NCBI GenBank assembly: GCA_041890495.1
Contig: CP169086.1
Location: 4,588,001 to 4,652,000 of the forward strand
DNA: 64,000 bases
Direction of reading: 5' to 3'
Origin: Escherichia boydii
GTDB lineage: Bacteria; Pseudomonadota; Gammaproteobacteria; Enterobacterales; Enterobacteriaceae
The notes under the pieces were generated by a model. It ran no database searches and was not told the origin of the DNA. It saw only the letters and a program-made list of their open reading frames with translations. The position numbers were made by a program, and so were the translations under genes. Within the stretch, counting starts at the first letter, position 1. Every line of letters begins with the position of its first letter. Below are positions 42,797-52,299 of the stretch, piece after piece.

Positions 42797-45040
42797 ATGC
42801 TCACTCGCCTGCGCGAAATAGTCGAAAAGGTAGCCAGCGCACCACGCCTGAATGAGGCGTTAAATATTCTGGTTACCGACATCTGTCTTGCGATGGATAC
42901 CGAGGTCTGTTCGGTCTACCTGGCCGATCATGATCGACGTTGTTACTACCTGATGGCGACCCGGGGGCTGAAAAAACCACGCGGTCGCACTGTAACGCTC
43001 GCGTTTGATGAAGGGATCGTCGGCCTGGTTGGCAGGCTGGCGGAACCGATAAACCTTGCAGATGCGCAAAAGCACCCCAGCTTCAAATACATCCCCTCCG
43101 TAAAAGAAGAACGTTTCCGCGCGTTTTTAGGCGTACCAATTATTCAACGTCGCCAGTTGCTTGGTGTACTGGTGGTACAGCAACGAGAGTTGCGCCAGTA
43201 TGACGAAAGTGAAGAATCCTTCCTGGTGACGCTTGCCACCCAGATGGCAGCTATTCTTTCTCAGTCGCAGTTGACTGCCTTGTTTGGGCAATATCGCCAG
43301 ACGCGAATCCGCGCATTACCGGCAGCACCTGGTGTGGCGATTGCCGAAGGCTGGCAGGATGCCACGTTACCTTTAATGGAACAGGTGTATCAGGCATCAA
43401 CGCTGGATCCGGCTCTGGAACGCGAACGACTGACCGGGGCGCTGGAAGAAGCGGCAAACGAGTTTCGCCGCTACAGCAAACGCTTTGCCGCCGGTGCACA
43501 AAAAGAAACGGCGGCTATTTTCGATCTTTACTCGCACCTGCTTTCGGACACCCGGCTGCGTCGCGAATTGTTTGCCGAGGTTGATAAAGGCTCGGTGGCA
43601 GAGTGGGCGGTAAAAACGGTCATTGAAAAATTTGCCGAACAGTTTGCCGCGCTAAGTGATAACTATCTCAAAGAGCGGGCTGGCGATTTACGTGCGCTGG
43701 GTCAGCGATTGCTGTTTCATCTTGATGACGCTAATCAAGGGCCGAACGCCTGGCCGGAACGTTTCATTCTGGTGGCAGATGAACTGTCAGCGACAACGCT
43801 TGCTGAGCTGCCCCAGGATCGCTTAGTCGGTGTTGTCGTGCGAGATGGCGCAGCCAACTCCCATGCTGCGATCATGGTACGTGCGCTGGGGATCCCTACC
43901 GTGATGGGCGCGGATATTCAGCCTTCGGTGCTGCATCGTAGGACGCTGATCGTTGATGGCTATCGCGGTGAATTGCTGGTCGATCCGGAGCCGGTACTGC
44001 TGCAAGAATATCAGCGGCTAATTAGTGAAGAGATTGAGCTTAGCCGTCTGGCGGAAGATGACGTCAATTTACCCGCGCAGTTAAAAAGCGGTGAGCGTAT
44101 AAAAGTCATGCTCAATGCTGGTTTAAGCCCGGAACATGAAGAAAAACTGGGCAGCCGTATTGATGGCATCGGTCTTTATCGCACTGAAATCCCATTCATG
44201 CTGCAAAGTGGTTTCCCGTCGGAAGAAGAACAGGTGGCGCAGTATCAGGGGATGCTGCAAATGTTCAATGATAAACCCGTCACCTTGCGTACGCTGGATG
44301 TCGGAGCAGATAAGCAGCTGCCTTACATGCCGATCAGCGAAGAGAATCCATGCCTGGGTTGGCGTGGGATTCGCATTACGCTCGATCAGCCGGAGATCTT
44401 CTTGATCCAGGTGCGGGCGATGCTGCGTGCTAATGCCGCTACGGGCAACCTGAATATTCTGTTGCCGATGGTCACAAGCCTCGATGAAGTTGATGAAGCA
44501 CGCCGCCTGATTGAACGTGCCGGACGTGAAGTCGAGGAGATGATCGGTTACGAAATTCCCAAACCACGTATCGGCATCATGCTGGAAGTGCCGTCAATGG
44601 TATTTATGCTGCCGCATCTGGCAAAGCGGGTCGATTTCATCTCTGTTGGCACCAACGATCTGACTCAATACATTCTGGCCGTTGATCGCAACAATACCCG
44701 GGTGGCGAACATTTATGACAGTCTTCATCCTGCAATGTTACGAGCTCTGGCGATGATCGCCCGGGAAGCGGAAATACATGGAATCGATCTCCGTTTGTGC
44801 GGTGAAATGGCGGGCGATCCCATGTGCGTGGCAATCCTCATTGGGCTTGGGTATCGCCATCTGTCTATGAACGGACGTTCTGTAGCGCGGGCAAAATACC
44901 TGCTGCGGCGCATTGATTATGCCGAAGCAGAAAATCTTGCGCAGCGTAGTCTGGAAGCGCAACTGGCGACCGAAGTTCGCCATCAGGTTGCAGCCTTTAT
45001 GGAGCGTCGCGGCATGGGCGGGCTGATTCGAGGGTTATAG
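42797..45040 (+). CDS. ptsP: PtsP, enzyme I of the nitrogen phosphotransferase system
   Basis: A 747-residue enzyme. It has an N-terminal GAF domain (about residues 1–150), the phosphohistidine domain with GAANSHAAIMVRALG (active-site H near 356), and the PEP-utilising barrel (SVGTNDLTQYILAVDRN, LCGEMAGDP). It takes phosphate from PEP and passes it to NPr (PtsO) and EIIA-Ntr, sensing glutamine and 2-oxoglutarate through GAF. It is co-transcribed with rppH. The sequence looks nearly identical to K-12. Confidence 0.95.
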   Translation: MLTRLREIVEKVASAPRLNEALNILVTDICLAMDTEVCSVYLADHDRRCYYLMATRGLKKPRGRTVTLAFDEGIVGLVGRLAEPINLADAQKHPSFKYIPSVKEERFRAFLGVPIIQRRQLLGVLVVQQRELRQYDESEESFLVTLATQMAAILSQSQLTALFGQYRQTRIRALPAAPGVAIAEGWQDATLPLMEQVYQASTLDPALERERLTGALEEAANEFRRYSKRFAAGAQKETAAIFDLYSHLLSDTRLRRELFAEVDKGSVAEWAVKTVIEKFAEQFAALSDNYLKERAGDLRALGQRLLFHLDDANQGPNAWPERFILVADELSATTLAELPQDRLVGVVVRDGAANSHAAIMVRALGIPTVMGADIQPSVLHRRTLIVDGYRGELLVDPEPVLLQEYQRLISEEIELSRLAEDDVNLPAQLKSGERIKVMLNAGLSPEHEEKLGSRIDGIGLYRTEIPFMLQSGFPSEEEQVAQYQGMLQMFNDKPVTLRTLDVGADKQLPYMPISEENPCLGWRGIRITLDQPEIFLIQVRAMLRANAATGNLNILLPMVTSLDEVDEARRLIERAGREVEEMIGYEIPKPRIGIMLEVPSMVFMLPHLAKRVDFISVGTNDLTQYILAVDRNNTRVANIYDSLHPAMLRALAMIAREAEIHGIDLRLCGEMAGDPMCVAILIGLGYRHLSMNGRSVARAKYLLRRIDYAEAENLAQRSLEAQLATEVRHQVAAFMERRGMGGLIRGL

Positions 45041-45190
45041 CGCGGATCATATACATATCTTTTAACGGTATCCGGCAACCAGCCAGGTCCCCTTGTGCTA
45101 TTATTCGCACCTTTGGAGCGCCTGAAACCTGCGGCGCGCATTTCAATCGCTGTTCTCTTTCAGCGAAATAACAAGAACTTGTGGTGACAG

Positions 45191-46066
45191 ATGACCAGTA
45201 GCTATCTGCATTTTCCGGAGTTTGATCCGGTCATTTTCTCAATAGGACCCGTGGCGCTTCACTGGTACGGCCTGATGTATCTGGTGGGTTTCATTTTTGC
45301 AATGTGGCTGGCAACACGACGGGCGAATCGTCCGGGCAGCGGCTGGACCAAAAATGAAGTTGAAAACTTACTCTATGCGGGCTTCCTCGGCGTCTTCCTC
45401 GGGGGACGTATTGGTTATGTTCTGTTCTACAATTTCCCGCAGTTTATGGCCGATCCGCTGTATCTGTTCCGTGTCTGGGACGGCGGCATGTCTTTCCACG
45501 GCGGCCTGATTGGCGTTATCGTGGTGATGATTATCTTCGCCCGCCGTACTAAACGTTCCTTCTTCCAGGTCTCTGATTTTATCGCACCACTCATTCCGTT
45601 TGGTCTTGGTGCCGGGCGTCTGGGCAACTTTATTAACGGTGAATTGTGGGGCCGCGTTGACCCGAACTTCCCGTTTGCCATGCTGTTCCCTGGCTCCCGT
45701 ACAGAAGATATTTTGCTGCTGCAAACCAACCCGCAGTGGCAATCCATTTTCGACACTTACGGTGTGCTGCCGCGCCACCCATCACAGCTTTACGAGCTGC
45801 TGCTGGAAGGTGTGGTGCTGTTTATTATCCTCAACCTGTATATTCGTAAACCACGCCCAATGGGAGCTGTCTCAGGTTTGTTCCTGATTGGTTACGGCGC
45901 GTTTCGCATCATTGTTGAGTTTTTCCGCCAGCCCGACGCGCAGTTTACCGGTGCCTGGGTGCAGTACATCAGCATGGGGCAAATTCTTTCCATCCCGATG
46001 ATTGTCGCGGGTGTGATCATGATGGTCTGGGCATATCGTCGCAGCCCACAGCAACACGTTTCCTGA
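45191..46066 (+). CDS. lgt: Prolipoprotein diacylglyceryl transferase Lgt
   Basis: A 291-residue inner-membrane protein with seven helices. It has the HGGL motif in [12 protein letters not shown] (about residues 98–109) and the essential [14 protein letters not shown] segment (R143 region). It transfers diacylglyceryl to the lipobox cysteine of prolipoproteins. GGTGACAG lies before ATG 45191, and it is followed 6 bases later by thyA, as in E. coli. The DNA appears nearly identical to K-12. Confidence 0.95.
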
Positions 46067-46072
46067 GGAACC

Positions 46073-46867
46073 ATGAAACAGTATTTAGAACTGATGCAAA
46101 AAGTGCTCGACGAAGGCACACAGAAAAACGACCGTACCGGAACCGGAACGCTTTCCATTTTTGGTCATCAGATGCGTTTTAACCTGCAAGATGGATTCCC
46201 GCTGGTGACAACTAAACGTTGCCACCTGCGTTCCATCATCCATGAACTGCTGTGGTTTCTGCAGGGCGACACTAACATTGCTTATCTACACGAAAACAAT
46301 GTCACCATCTGGGACGAATGGGCCGATGAAAACGGCGACCTCGGGCCAGTGTATGGTAAACAGTGGCGCGCCTGGCCAACGCCAGATGGTCGTCATATTG
46401 ACCAGATCACTACGGTACTGAACCAGCTGAAAAACGACCCGGATTCGCGCCGCATTATTGTTTCAGCGTGGAACGTAGGCGAACTGGATAAAATGGCGCT
46501 GGCACCGTGCCATGCATTCTTCCAGTTCTATGTGGCAGACGGCAAACTCTCTTGCCAGCTTTATCAGCGCTCCTGTGACGTCTTCCTCGGCCTGCCGTTC
46601 AACATTGCCAGCTACGCGTTATTGGTGCATATGATGGCGCAGCAGTGCGATCTGGAAGTGGGTGATTTTGTCTGGACCGGTGGCGACACGCATCTGTACA
46701 GCAACCATATGGATCAAACTCATCTGCAATTAAGCCGCGAACCGCGTCCGCTGCCGAAGTTGATTATCAAACGTAAACCCGAATCCATCTTCGACTACCG
46801 TTTCGAAGACTTTGAGATTGAAGGCTACGATCCGCATCCGGGCATTAAAGCGCCGGTGGCTATCTGA
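46073..46867 (+). CDS. thyA: Thymidylate synthase ThyA
   Basis: A 264-residue enzyme with catalytic C146 in ALAPCHAFFQ, the folate-binding DEWADENGDLGPVYG segment and the C-terminal PVAI. It makes dTMP from dUMP with methylene-tetrahydrofolate. GAGG lies upstream. The coding DNA looks identical or nearly identical to K-12 up to the last sense codon. The stop is TGA instead of the K-12 TAA, and the sequence after it is unrelated to K-12, so a mosaic junction lies at the stop codon. Confidence 0.96.
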   Translation: MKQYLELMQKVLDEGTQKNDRTGTGTLSIFGHQMRFNLQDGFPLVTTKRCHLRSIIHELLWFLQGDTNIAYLHENNVTIWDEWADENGDLGPVYGKQWRAWPTPDGRHIDQITTVLNQLKNDPDSRRIIVSAWNVGELDKMALAPCHAFFQFYVADGKLSCQLYQRSCDVFLGLPFNIASYALLVHMMAQQCDLEVGDFVWTGGDTHLYSNHMDQTHLQLSREPRPLPKLIIKRKPESIFDYRFEDFEIEGYDPHPGIKAPVAI

Positions 46868-46885
46868 TGCGATAAAGCGTGACAC

Positions 46886-46915
46886 AACCGGTGCTCTTTA
46901 GCGCCGGTTTTTTTT
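46886..46915 (+). terminator. Terminator of lgt–thyA
   Basis: ACCGGTGC/GCGCCGGT stem (one G–T pair) with a 6-base loop and eight Ts, about 20 bases after the thyA stop. Confidence 0.88.
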
Positions 46916-47051
46916 CGCCTTTATCCCGTTTCCCGAAGCGCTATCCAGAAAGCGTGTAACGCGCTGCAACTCACTCAATTCTTCGGATAACGCCTCGTAA
47001 AACGAGGATCCGTCGCTCGTCATGTTCACGGCGCTTCGCCACACTCCCGGC

Positions 47052-47513
47052 ATGAAAAAAGAGAACGGCTTTACGCTTATCGAAACGCTGGTCGCGATTT
47101 CGCTTGTCGTCATCCTTAGCGCCTCAGGTCTGTACGGCTGGGACAGCTGGCAACGGCAGCAGCGGCTGTGGCAAACCGCCAGCCAGGTGCGAGATTACCT
47201 GCTGTTTCTGCGCAACCATGCCAACCGCCACAACCGCGACCATCAAATTACCCGTCAGCGGATGGGTGACCGGGACTGTCTGACGAGCTCTGCCGTGCAA
47301 GGCTGTGAGAAGGACAATCCCTTTGTACTGATTCCACTCTGGTCTGAGGTCACGATTGGCGAGGTCACGCCGTCGCTCGCGTTCTATGGATTAAGGGACA
47401 CGGCATGGGCAGGGCGGATACGCGTTCAAAGCCGTGCAGGAGCATGGCTTATTATTGTCTCAAATGGAGGACGCATCAGGATGTGTAAGGTCTCAGCGGG
47501 AGGTTCATGTTGA
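47052..47513 (+). CDS. ppdA: Prepilin-peptidase-dependent protein PpdA
   Basis: A 153-residue type IV pilin-like minor pseudopilin with a short basic leader and the prepilin peptidase site NG|FTLIETLVA, followed by the hydrophobic helix. It starts at ATG 47052; ten codons upstream in the same frame lack the leader charge pattern. It is clearly diverged from E. coli PpdA, so this side of the thyA boundary is Enterobacter-like. It is the first of four genes overlapping by a few bases (ppdA–ppdB–ygdB–ppdC), probably initiating a type IV pilus or DNA-uptake pseudopilus. Confidence 0.9.
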   Translation: MKKENGFTLIETLVAISLVVILSASGLYGWDSWQRQQRLWQTASQVRDYLLFLRNHANRHNRDHQITRQRMGDRDCLTSSAVQGCEKDNPFVLIPLWSEVTIGEVTPSLAFYGLRDTAWAGRIRVQSRAGAWLIIVSNGGRIRMCKVSAGGSC

Positions 47514-48067
47514 TGAGGCAGCGCGGTTTCTCACTGACTGAAGTTCTGATAGCCACGGCGATTAGCAGCCTTTTGCTGATAAGCGCATCGCGTTTTTTAC
47601 CCGGCTTGCAGCGGGCGGTCTTAGTGCAATCTGGCCAGAGACAACTGGAGGAAGAGGTCTGGCACCACCTTTTTGCCTTGGGCAAACAGCTTCAGCGGGC
47701 GGGGTACTGCGCGGGAAACTGTCAGGGACAGGCGCTGGTGACTGCCAGACAAGGAAGTTGCGTTATTGTGCGGTGGGATGCCAACAGTAACGGCAACTGG
47801 GATAACAGCGCATCAGAAAATGACAGCACCGGCTTTCGTCTGGAGTCGGGCGCGCTTGAAACCCAGCGTGGAGCGACCTCATGTGAAGGAAAAGGATGGG
47901 AAAAGCTTACTGACCCGGGCAGCCTTACTATCGCGCGTTTTGTTGTGAGGACAGTTGAACATGCCGGTTTTGCGCCAGAGGTGAATATCGAACTGGCCGC
48001 GATTCATAAAGGCGAGCAGGGGGAGCCCTGGCAGGCGTTGTATACGGTTACGGGGTACAACCTGTGA
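47507..48067 (+). CDS. ppdB: Prepilin-peptidase-dependent protein PpdB
   Basis: A 186-residue minor pilin-like protein with the cleavage site RG|FSLTEVLIATAISSLLL and a soluble C-terminal domain containing conserved cysteines (YCAGNCQG, GSCVIV). It overlaps ppdA by 7 bases and ygdB by 4. ATG 47507 and ATG 47513 are both possible starts. Confidence 0.9.
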   Translation: MLMRQRGFSLTEVLIATAISSLLLISASRFLPGLQRAVLVQSGQRQLEEEVWHHLFALGKQLQRAGYCAGNCQGQALVTARQGSCVIVRWDANSNGNWDNSASENDSTGFRLESGALETQRGATSCEGKGWEKLTDPGSLTIARFVVRTVEHAGFAPEVNIELAAIHKGEQGEPWQALYTVTGYNL

Positions 48068-48465
48068 ATCGACAACGCGGCATATCTTCGCTGGCGCTGG
48101 TTCTGCTTTTACTGGTGCTCGGCACCCTGATCCTCACGGGTCTCAATCAGCAGCTCACAACGTTTAGTGCGCTCGTTGGCGGCGAGAGCCGCTCGCTTCA
48201 ACAGCAGGCGACGGTACAGTCAGCACTTGAGTGGGGACGGGTTCAGAGCTGGTCGTCAGAGCCCCAGGTTCAGTGCAAAAAGACACCTGCGTGGCAGGTA
48301 TGTTTGCGCCTGCTGAGCGGGGGGCGCGCGTTGCTGATTGCCGGAGAAAGTGACCTGCTGCTCTGGCGCGCAGCAGAGATTGTCGACGGGAACGTTCGCT
48401 TTTCGCCTCACGGCTGGAGTGATTTTTGTCCCCTAAAGGAGCGCGCGTTATGCCAGCTGCCGTGA
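48064..48465 (+). CDS. ygdB: YgdB, PilX-like pilus-assembly protein
   Basis: A 133-residue protein with a short basic N terminus and a hydrophobic helix (residues 7–28, ISSLALVLLLLVLGTLILTGL) of the DUF2509/PilX type. Cysteines occur in VQCKKTPAWQVCLR. GTG start overlaps ppdB by 4 bases. The role is probably in the minor-pseudopilin complex with PpdA, B and C, inferred from the operon. Confidence 0.87.
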   Translation: MNRQRGISSLALVLLLLVLGTLILTGLNQQLTTFSALVGGESRSLQQQATVQSALEWGRVQSWSSEPQVQCKKTPAWQVCLRLLSGGRALLIAGESDLLLWRAAEIVDGNVRFSPHGWSDFCPLKERALCQLP

Positions 48466-48773
48466 GCAAAGAAAAAGGGTTTAGCATGGTGGAAGTCCTG
48501 CTGGCGATGATGCTGCTGGTAATCGTCGTGACGGCTCTGTCTGGTTATCACCGGGCGCTGGCGGCTCGGTTTACCCTGTTTAACCAGTATCGCCAGCTCT
48601 GGCACCATGCCTGGAATCAGTCTCAGCTTTCAACAAATGTTCTTCCCGCAGGCTGGCAGGCCAGTCGGGTGCAGACAACACACGCAGGATGTGTCAGCAT
48701 CACGGTTACACTTATTTCTCCTCTGGGGCGGCGCGGTGAGATAACGCGTCTGCATTGCCCGGTTAGCCAGTAG
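48450..48773 (+). CDS. ppdC: Prepilin-peptidase-dependent protein PpdC
   Basis: A 107-residue pilin-like protein from ATG 48450 (MPAAVSKEKG|FSMVEVLLAMMLLVIV). The length equals E. coli PpdC. It overlaps ygdB by 16 bases and is followed 12 bases later by recC, as in E. coli. Confidence 0.9.
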   Translation: MPAAVSKEKGFSMVEVLLAMMLLVIVVTALSGYHRALAARFTLFNQYRQLWHHAWNQSQLSTNVLPAGWQASRVQTTHAGCVSITVTLISPLGRRGEITRLHCPVSQ

Positions 48774-48785
48774 TCGGGAGCGTCT

Positions 48786-51700
48786 ATGTTAAGGGTCTAC
48801 CACTCAAATCGTCTGGATGTGCTGGAAGCGCTGATGGAATTTATCGTTGAGCGCGAGCGGCTTGAGGATCCTTTTGAGCCTGAAATGGTGCTGGTGCAGA
48901 GCACCGGTATGGCGCAGTGGCTGCAAATGTCGCTTTCCCGTAAATTTGGCATAGCCGCGAATATTGATTTTCCGCTGCCCGCGAGCTTTATCTGGGAGAT
49001 GTTTGTCCGCGTGTTGCCGGACATCCCGGAGCAGAGCGCCTTCAACAAGCAGAGCATGAGCTGGAAGCTCATGGCGCTGCTGCCGGAAATGCTGCAGCAC
49101 GATGAATTTGCCATGCTGCGCCACTACCTCAATGACGACACCGATAAGCGCAAGCTGTTCCAGCTGGCGTCGCGCACCGCCGATCTCTACGACCAATACC
49201 TTGTTTACCGCTCTGACTGGTTAATTCGTTGGGAAGCGGGCGAGTTGATTGAAGGGCTGCCGGAGGCGCAAATATGGCAGGCACCGCTGTGGAAAGCGCT
49301 GGTTGAGCATACGGAGAAACTGGGCCAGCCTAAGTGGCACCGTGCCAACCTGTACGAGCGATTTATCTCGATACTTGAAAATGCGTCGGAGCGCCCGGCC
49401 CGACTGCCGTCACGCGTCTTTATCTGCGGGATATCCGCATTACCCCCTGTTTATCTGAAGGCGTTAAATGCGCTGGGTAAGCATATTGATATCCACATTT
49501 TATTTACCAACCCCTGCCGACAATACTGGGGGGATATCCTCGACGAACGTTGGCTTGCCCGGCTGGTTACCCGCCAAAGAAAACGACTTTTTGAAGAGCG
49601 TGCCGTCCCGCTGTTTAAAGACGGCTCAACTGCCGGACAGCTTTTCGATGAAGACGGTATCCAGAACCTCCCCAATCCGCTTCTTGCCTCATGGGGAAAG
49701 CTGGGGCGTGACTATATTCACATGCTCTCAGACATCACTTCATCAGGTGAAGGCGACGTGGATGCCTTTGTCGATATTGCCCCGGATAGCCTGCTGCATC
49801 ATATTCAGCTGGATATCCTCGATCTGGAAAACCGTGCCGTCATGGGCGTGACGGCGAACGAGTTCGAACGCAGCGACAGCAAGCGGAAGCTGGAGGCTGA
49901 CGATCGCAGCATCACGATCCATGTTTGCCATAGCCCGCAGCGTGAAGTTGAAGTTTTACACGATCGCCTGCTGGCGATGCTGGAGGAAGACCCGACACTT
50001 ACTCCGCGCGACATCATCGTGATGGTGGCTGATATCGACAGCTACAGTCCGTTTATTCAGGCTGTGTTTGGTAGCGCACCTGCGGATCGTTACCTACCTT
50101 ACGCCATTTCCGACCGTCGTGCGCGGCAGTCACATCCGGTACTGGAAGCGTTTATCAGCCTGTTATCACTGCCTGACAGTCGTTTTGTGTCAGAGGATGT
50201 GCTGGCGTTGCTGGATGTGCCGGTGCTGGCGGCGCGGTTTGACATCACCGAAGAAGGGCTGCGTTATTTACGCCAGTGGGTCAACGAATCCGGCATTCGT
50301 TGGGGCATAGATGACGACAACGTTCGCGAGCTGGAACTCCCCGCCACCGGACAACACACCTGGCGATTTGGCCTGACGCGTATGTTGTTGGGCTACGCGA
50401 TGGAGAGCGCGCAGGGCGAGTGGCAATCGGTTCTACCTTATGATGAATCGAGCGGCTTAATTGCAGAACTGGTGGGGCATCTGGCTTCACTGCTAATGCA
50501 GCTAAACATCTGGCGTCGCGGGCTGGCACAGGAGCGTCCGCTGGAAGAGTGGTTGCCGGTTTGTCGCGATATGCTCAACGCCTTCTTCCTGCCGGATGCG
50601 GAACCGAAGCGGCGATGACGCTGATCGAACAACAATGGCAGGCGATTATCGCCGAAGGTTTAGGTGCGCAGTATGGCGACGCGGTGCCGCTGTCACTATT
50701 GCGTGATGAACTGGCACAGCGTCTGGATCAAGAACGTATCAGCCAGCGTTTTCTCGCCGGACCGGTTAACATTTGTACTCTGATGCCAATGCGTTCAATT
50801 CCGTTCAAAGTGGTTTGCCTGCTGGGAATGAACGACGGCGTTTATCCACGGTCAGCTTGCGCCATTGGGCTTTGACCTGATGAGCCAGAAACCGAAGCGT
50901 GGCGACCGTAGCCGTCGCGATGACGACCGCTATCTGTTCTGGAAGCGTTAATTTCCGCGCAGCAAAAAACTCCTATATCAGCTATATCGGTCGTTCCATT
51001 CAGGATAACAGTGAGCGTTTCCCGTCGGTACTGGTGCAGGAACTGATCGACTACATCGGGCAAAGTCATTATCTACCGGGCGATGAAGCGCTCAACTGTG
51101 ATGAAAGCGAGCAGAGAGTGAAAGCCCATATCACCTGTATCCACAGCCGCATGCCGTTTGACCCAGTCAACTATACGGCCAGCGAGCGCCAGAGCTATGC
51201 ACAGGAGTGGCTACCGGCGGCGAAAAAGGAGGGGAATGCGCATACGGATTTCATTCAGACGCTTGACCCTCTGCCCATTAACACCCTGACCTTCGAACAG
51301 CTTCAGCGTTTTTGGGCGCATCCGGTGCGGGCCTTCTTCCAGCAACGATTGCAGGTCAACTTCCGTTCTGAAGAGAGCGAAATTCCGGATGCAGAGCCTT
51401 TTACGCTGGAAGGGCTGGAGCGCTATCAGCTAAACCTCCAGCTGCTGAATGCGCTGGTTGAAGAGGAAGACGCTGACAAACTTTACCGCCGCTACCGTGC
51501 TGCAGGGCAGTTGCCCTATGGTGCGTTCGGGGAAATTGTCTGGGAGGCGCAGTGTCAGGAGATGACCGCCCTGGCGGAGCGCGTAAGAGCGTGCCGACAG
51601 CCGGGAAAAAGTATTGAAATCGATCTCAACTGCAATGGCGTAGAGCTCACGGGCTGGTTAACTCAGGTTCAGCCGGACGGGCTGCTTCGCTGGCGGCCCT

Positions 51701-52161
51701 CTATGCTGAGCGTTTCACAGGGGTTGCAACTCTGGCTGGAACATCTTGTCTACAGTGCGGGTGGTCATAAAGGTGAAAGCCGGATTTTTGTGCGCAAAGA
51801 AGGCGAGTGGCGCTTCCCGCCGATGGAGTCTGAACAGGCGTTAGGGTATCTCTCTTTGTACATTGAGGGCTACCGTCAGGGAATGAACAAACCGCTCCTG
51901 TTACTGCCGGAAAGTGGCGGGGCGTGGATAAAAGCCTGTTATGACGCGCAGAATGATGCGATGTTAACGGATGAGCCTTCGCAGCAGAAAGCACGCAGTA
52001 AATTTATGCAGGCCTACGAAGGTAACATGATGGTGCGGGGCGAAGGTGAAGATGTCTGGTATCAGCGCTTATGGCGAACCCTTGAGCCAGAGTACTTCGA
52101 GGCTATCACGGAAGAGGCGCAGCGCTACCTGCTGCCGTTGTTTAAATTTAATCAGTCCTGA
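48786..52161 (+). pseudogene. recC: Exonuclease V subunit RecC, frameshifted in the middle
   Basis: RecC recognises Chi and splits DNA strands in the RecBCD complex. A protein close to the E. coli length (about 1,122 residues) can be rebuilt only by joining three or more frames: 48786–50602, about 50603–50850, a short piece, and about 50965–52161. The shifts follow small indels (DAETEAA expected, DAEPKRR found at about 50602; an extra G at about 50848; several errors at 50938–50965). The protein is Enterobacter-like up to about residue 378. It then matches K-12 exactly from HVCHSPQREVE (about 49920) to about 51110, and is diverged again to the end. The lesions lie only in the K-12-like part, so they are likely sequencing artefacts. 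Confidence 0.88.
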
Positions 52162-52299
52162 GCGCTGTATAAAAATTGCGCAGTTAAGGGTGTTCATTTA
52201 TGATGCATTTCTTATCACGGACTGATGTACCCAATAAAGAGATGTTGGCGTGTCCAGCACGCAGTTTGTTAATGATGTAGCCGTGATAAAGAGGTCGTA

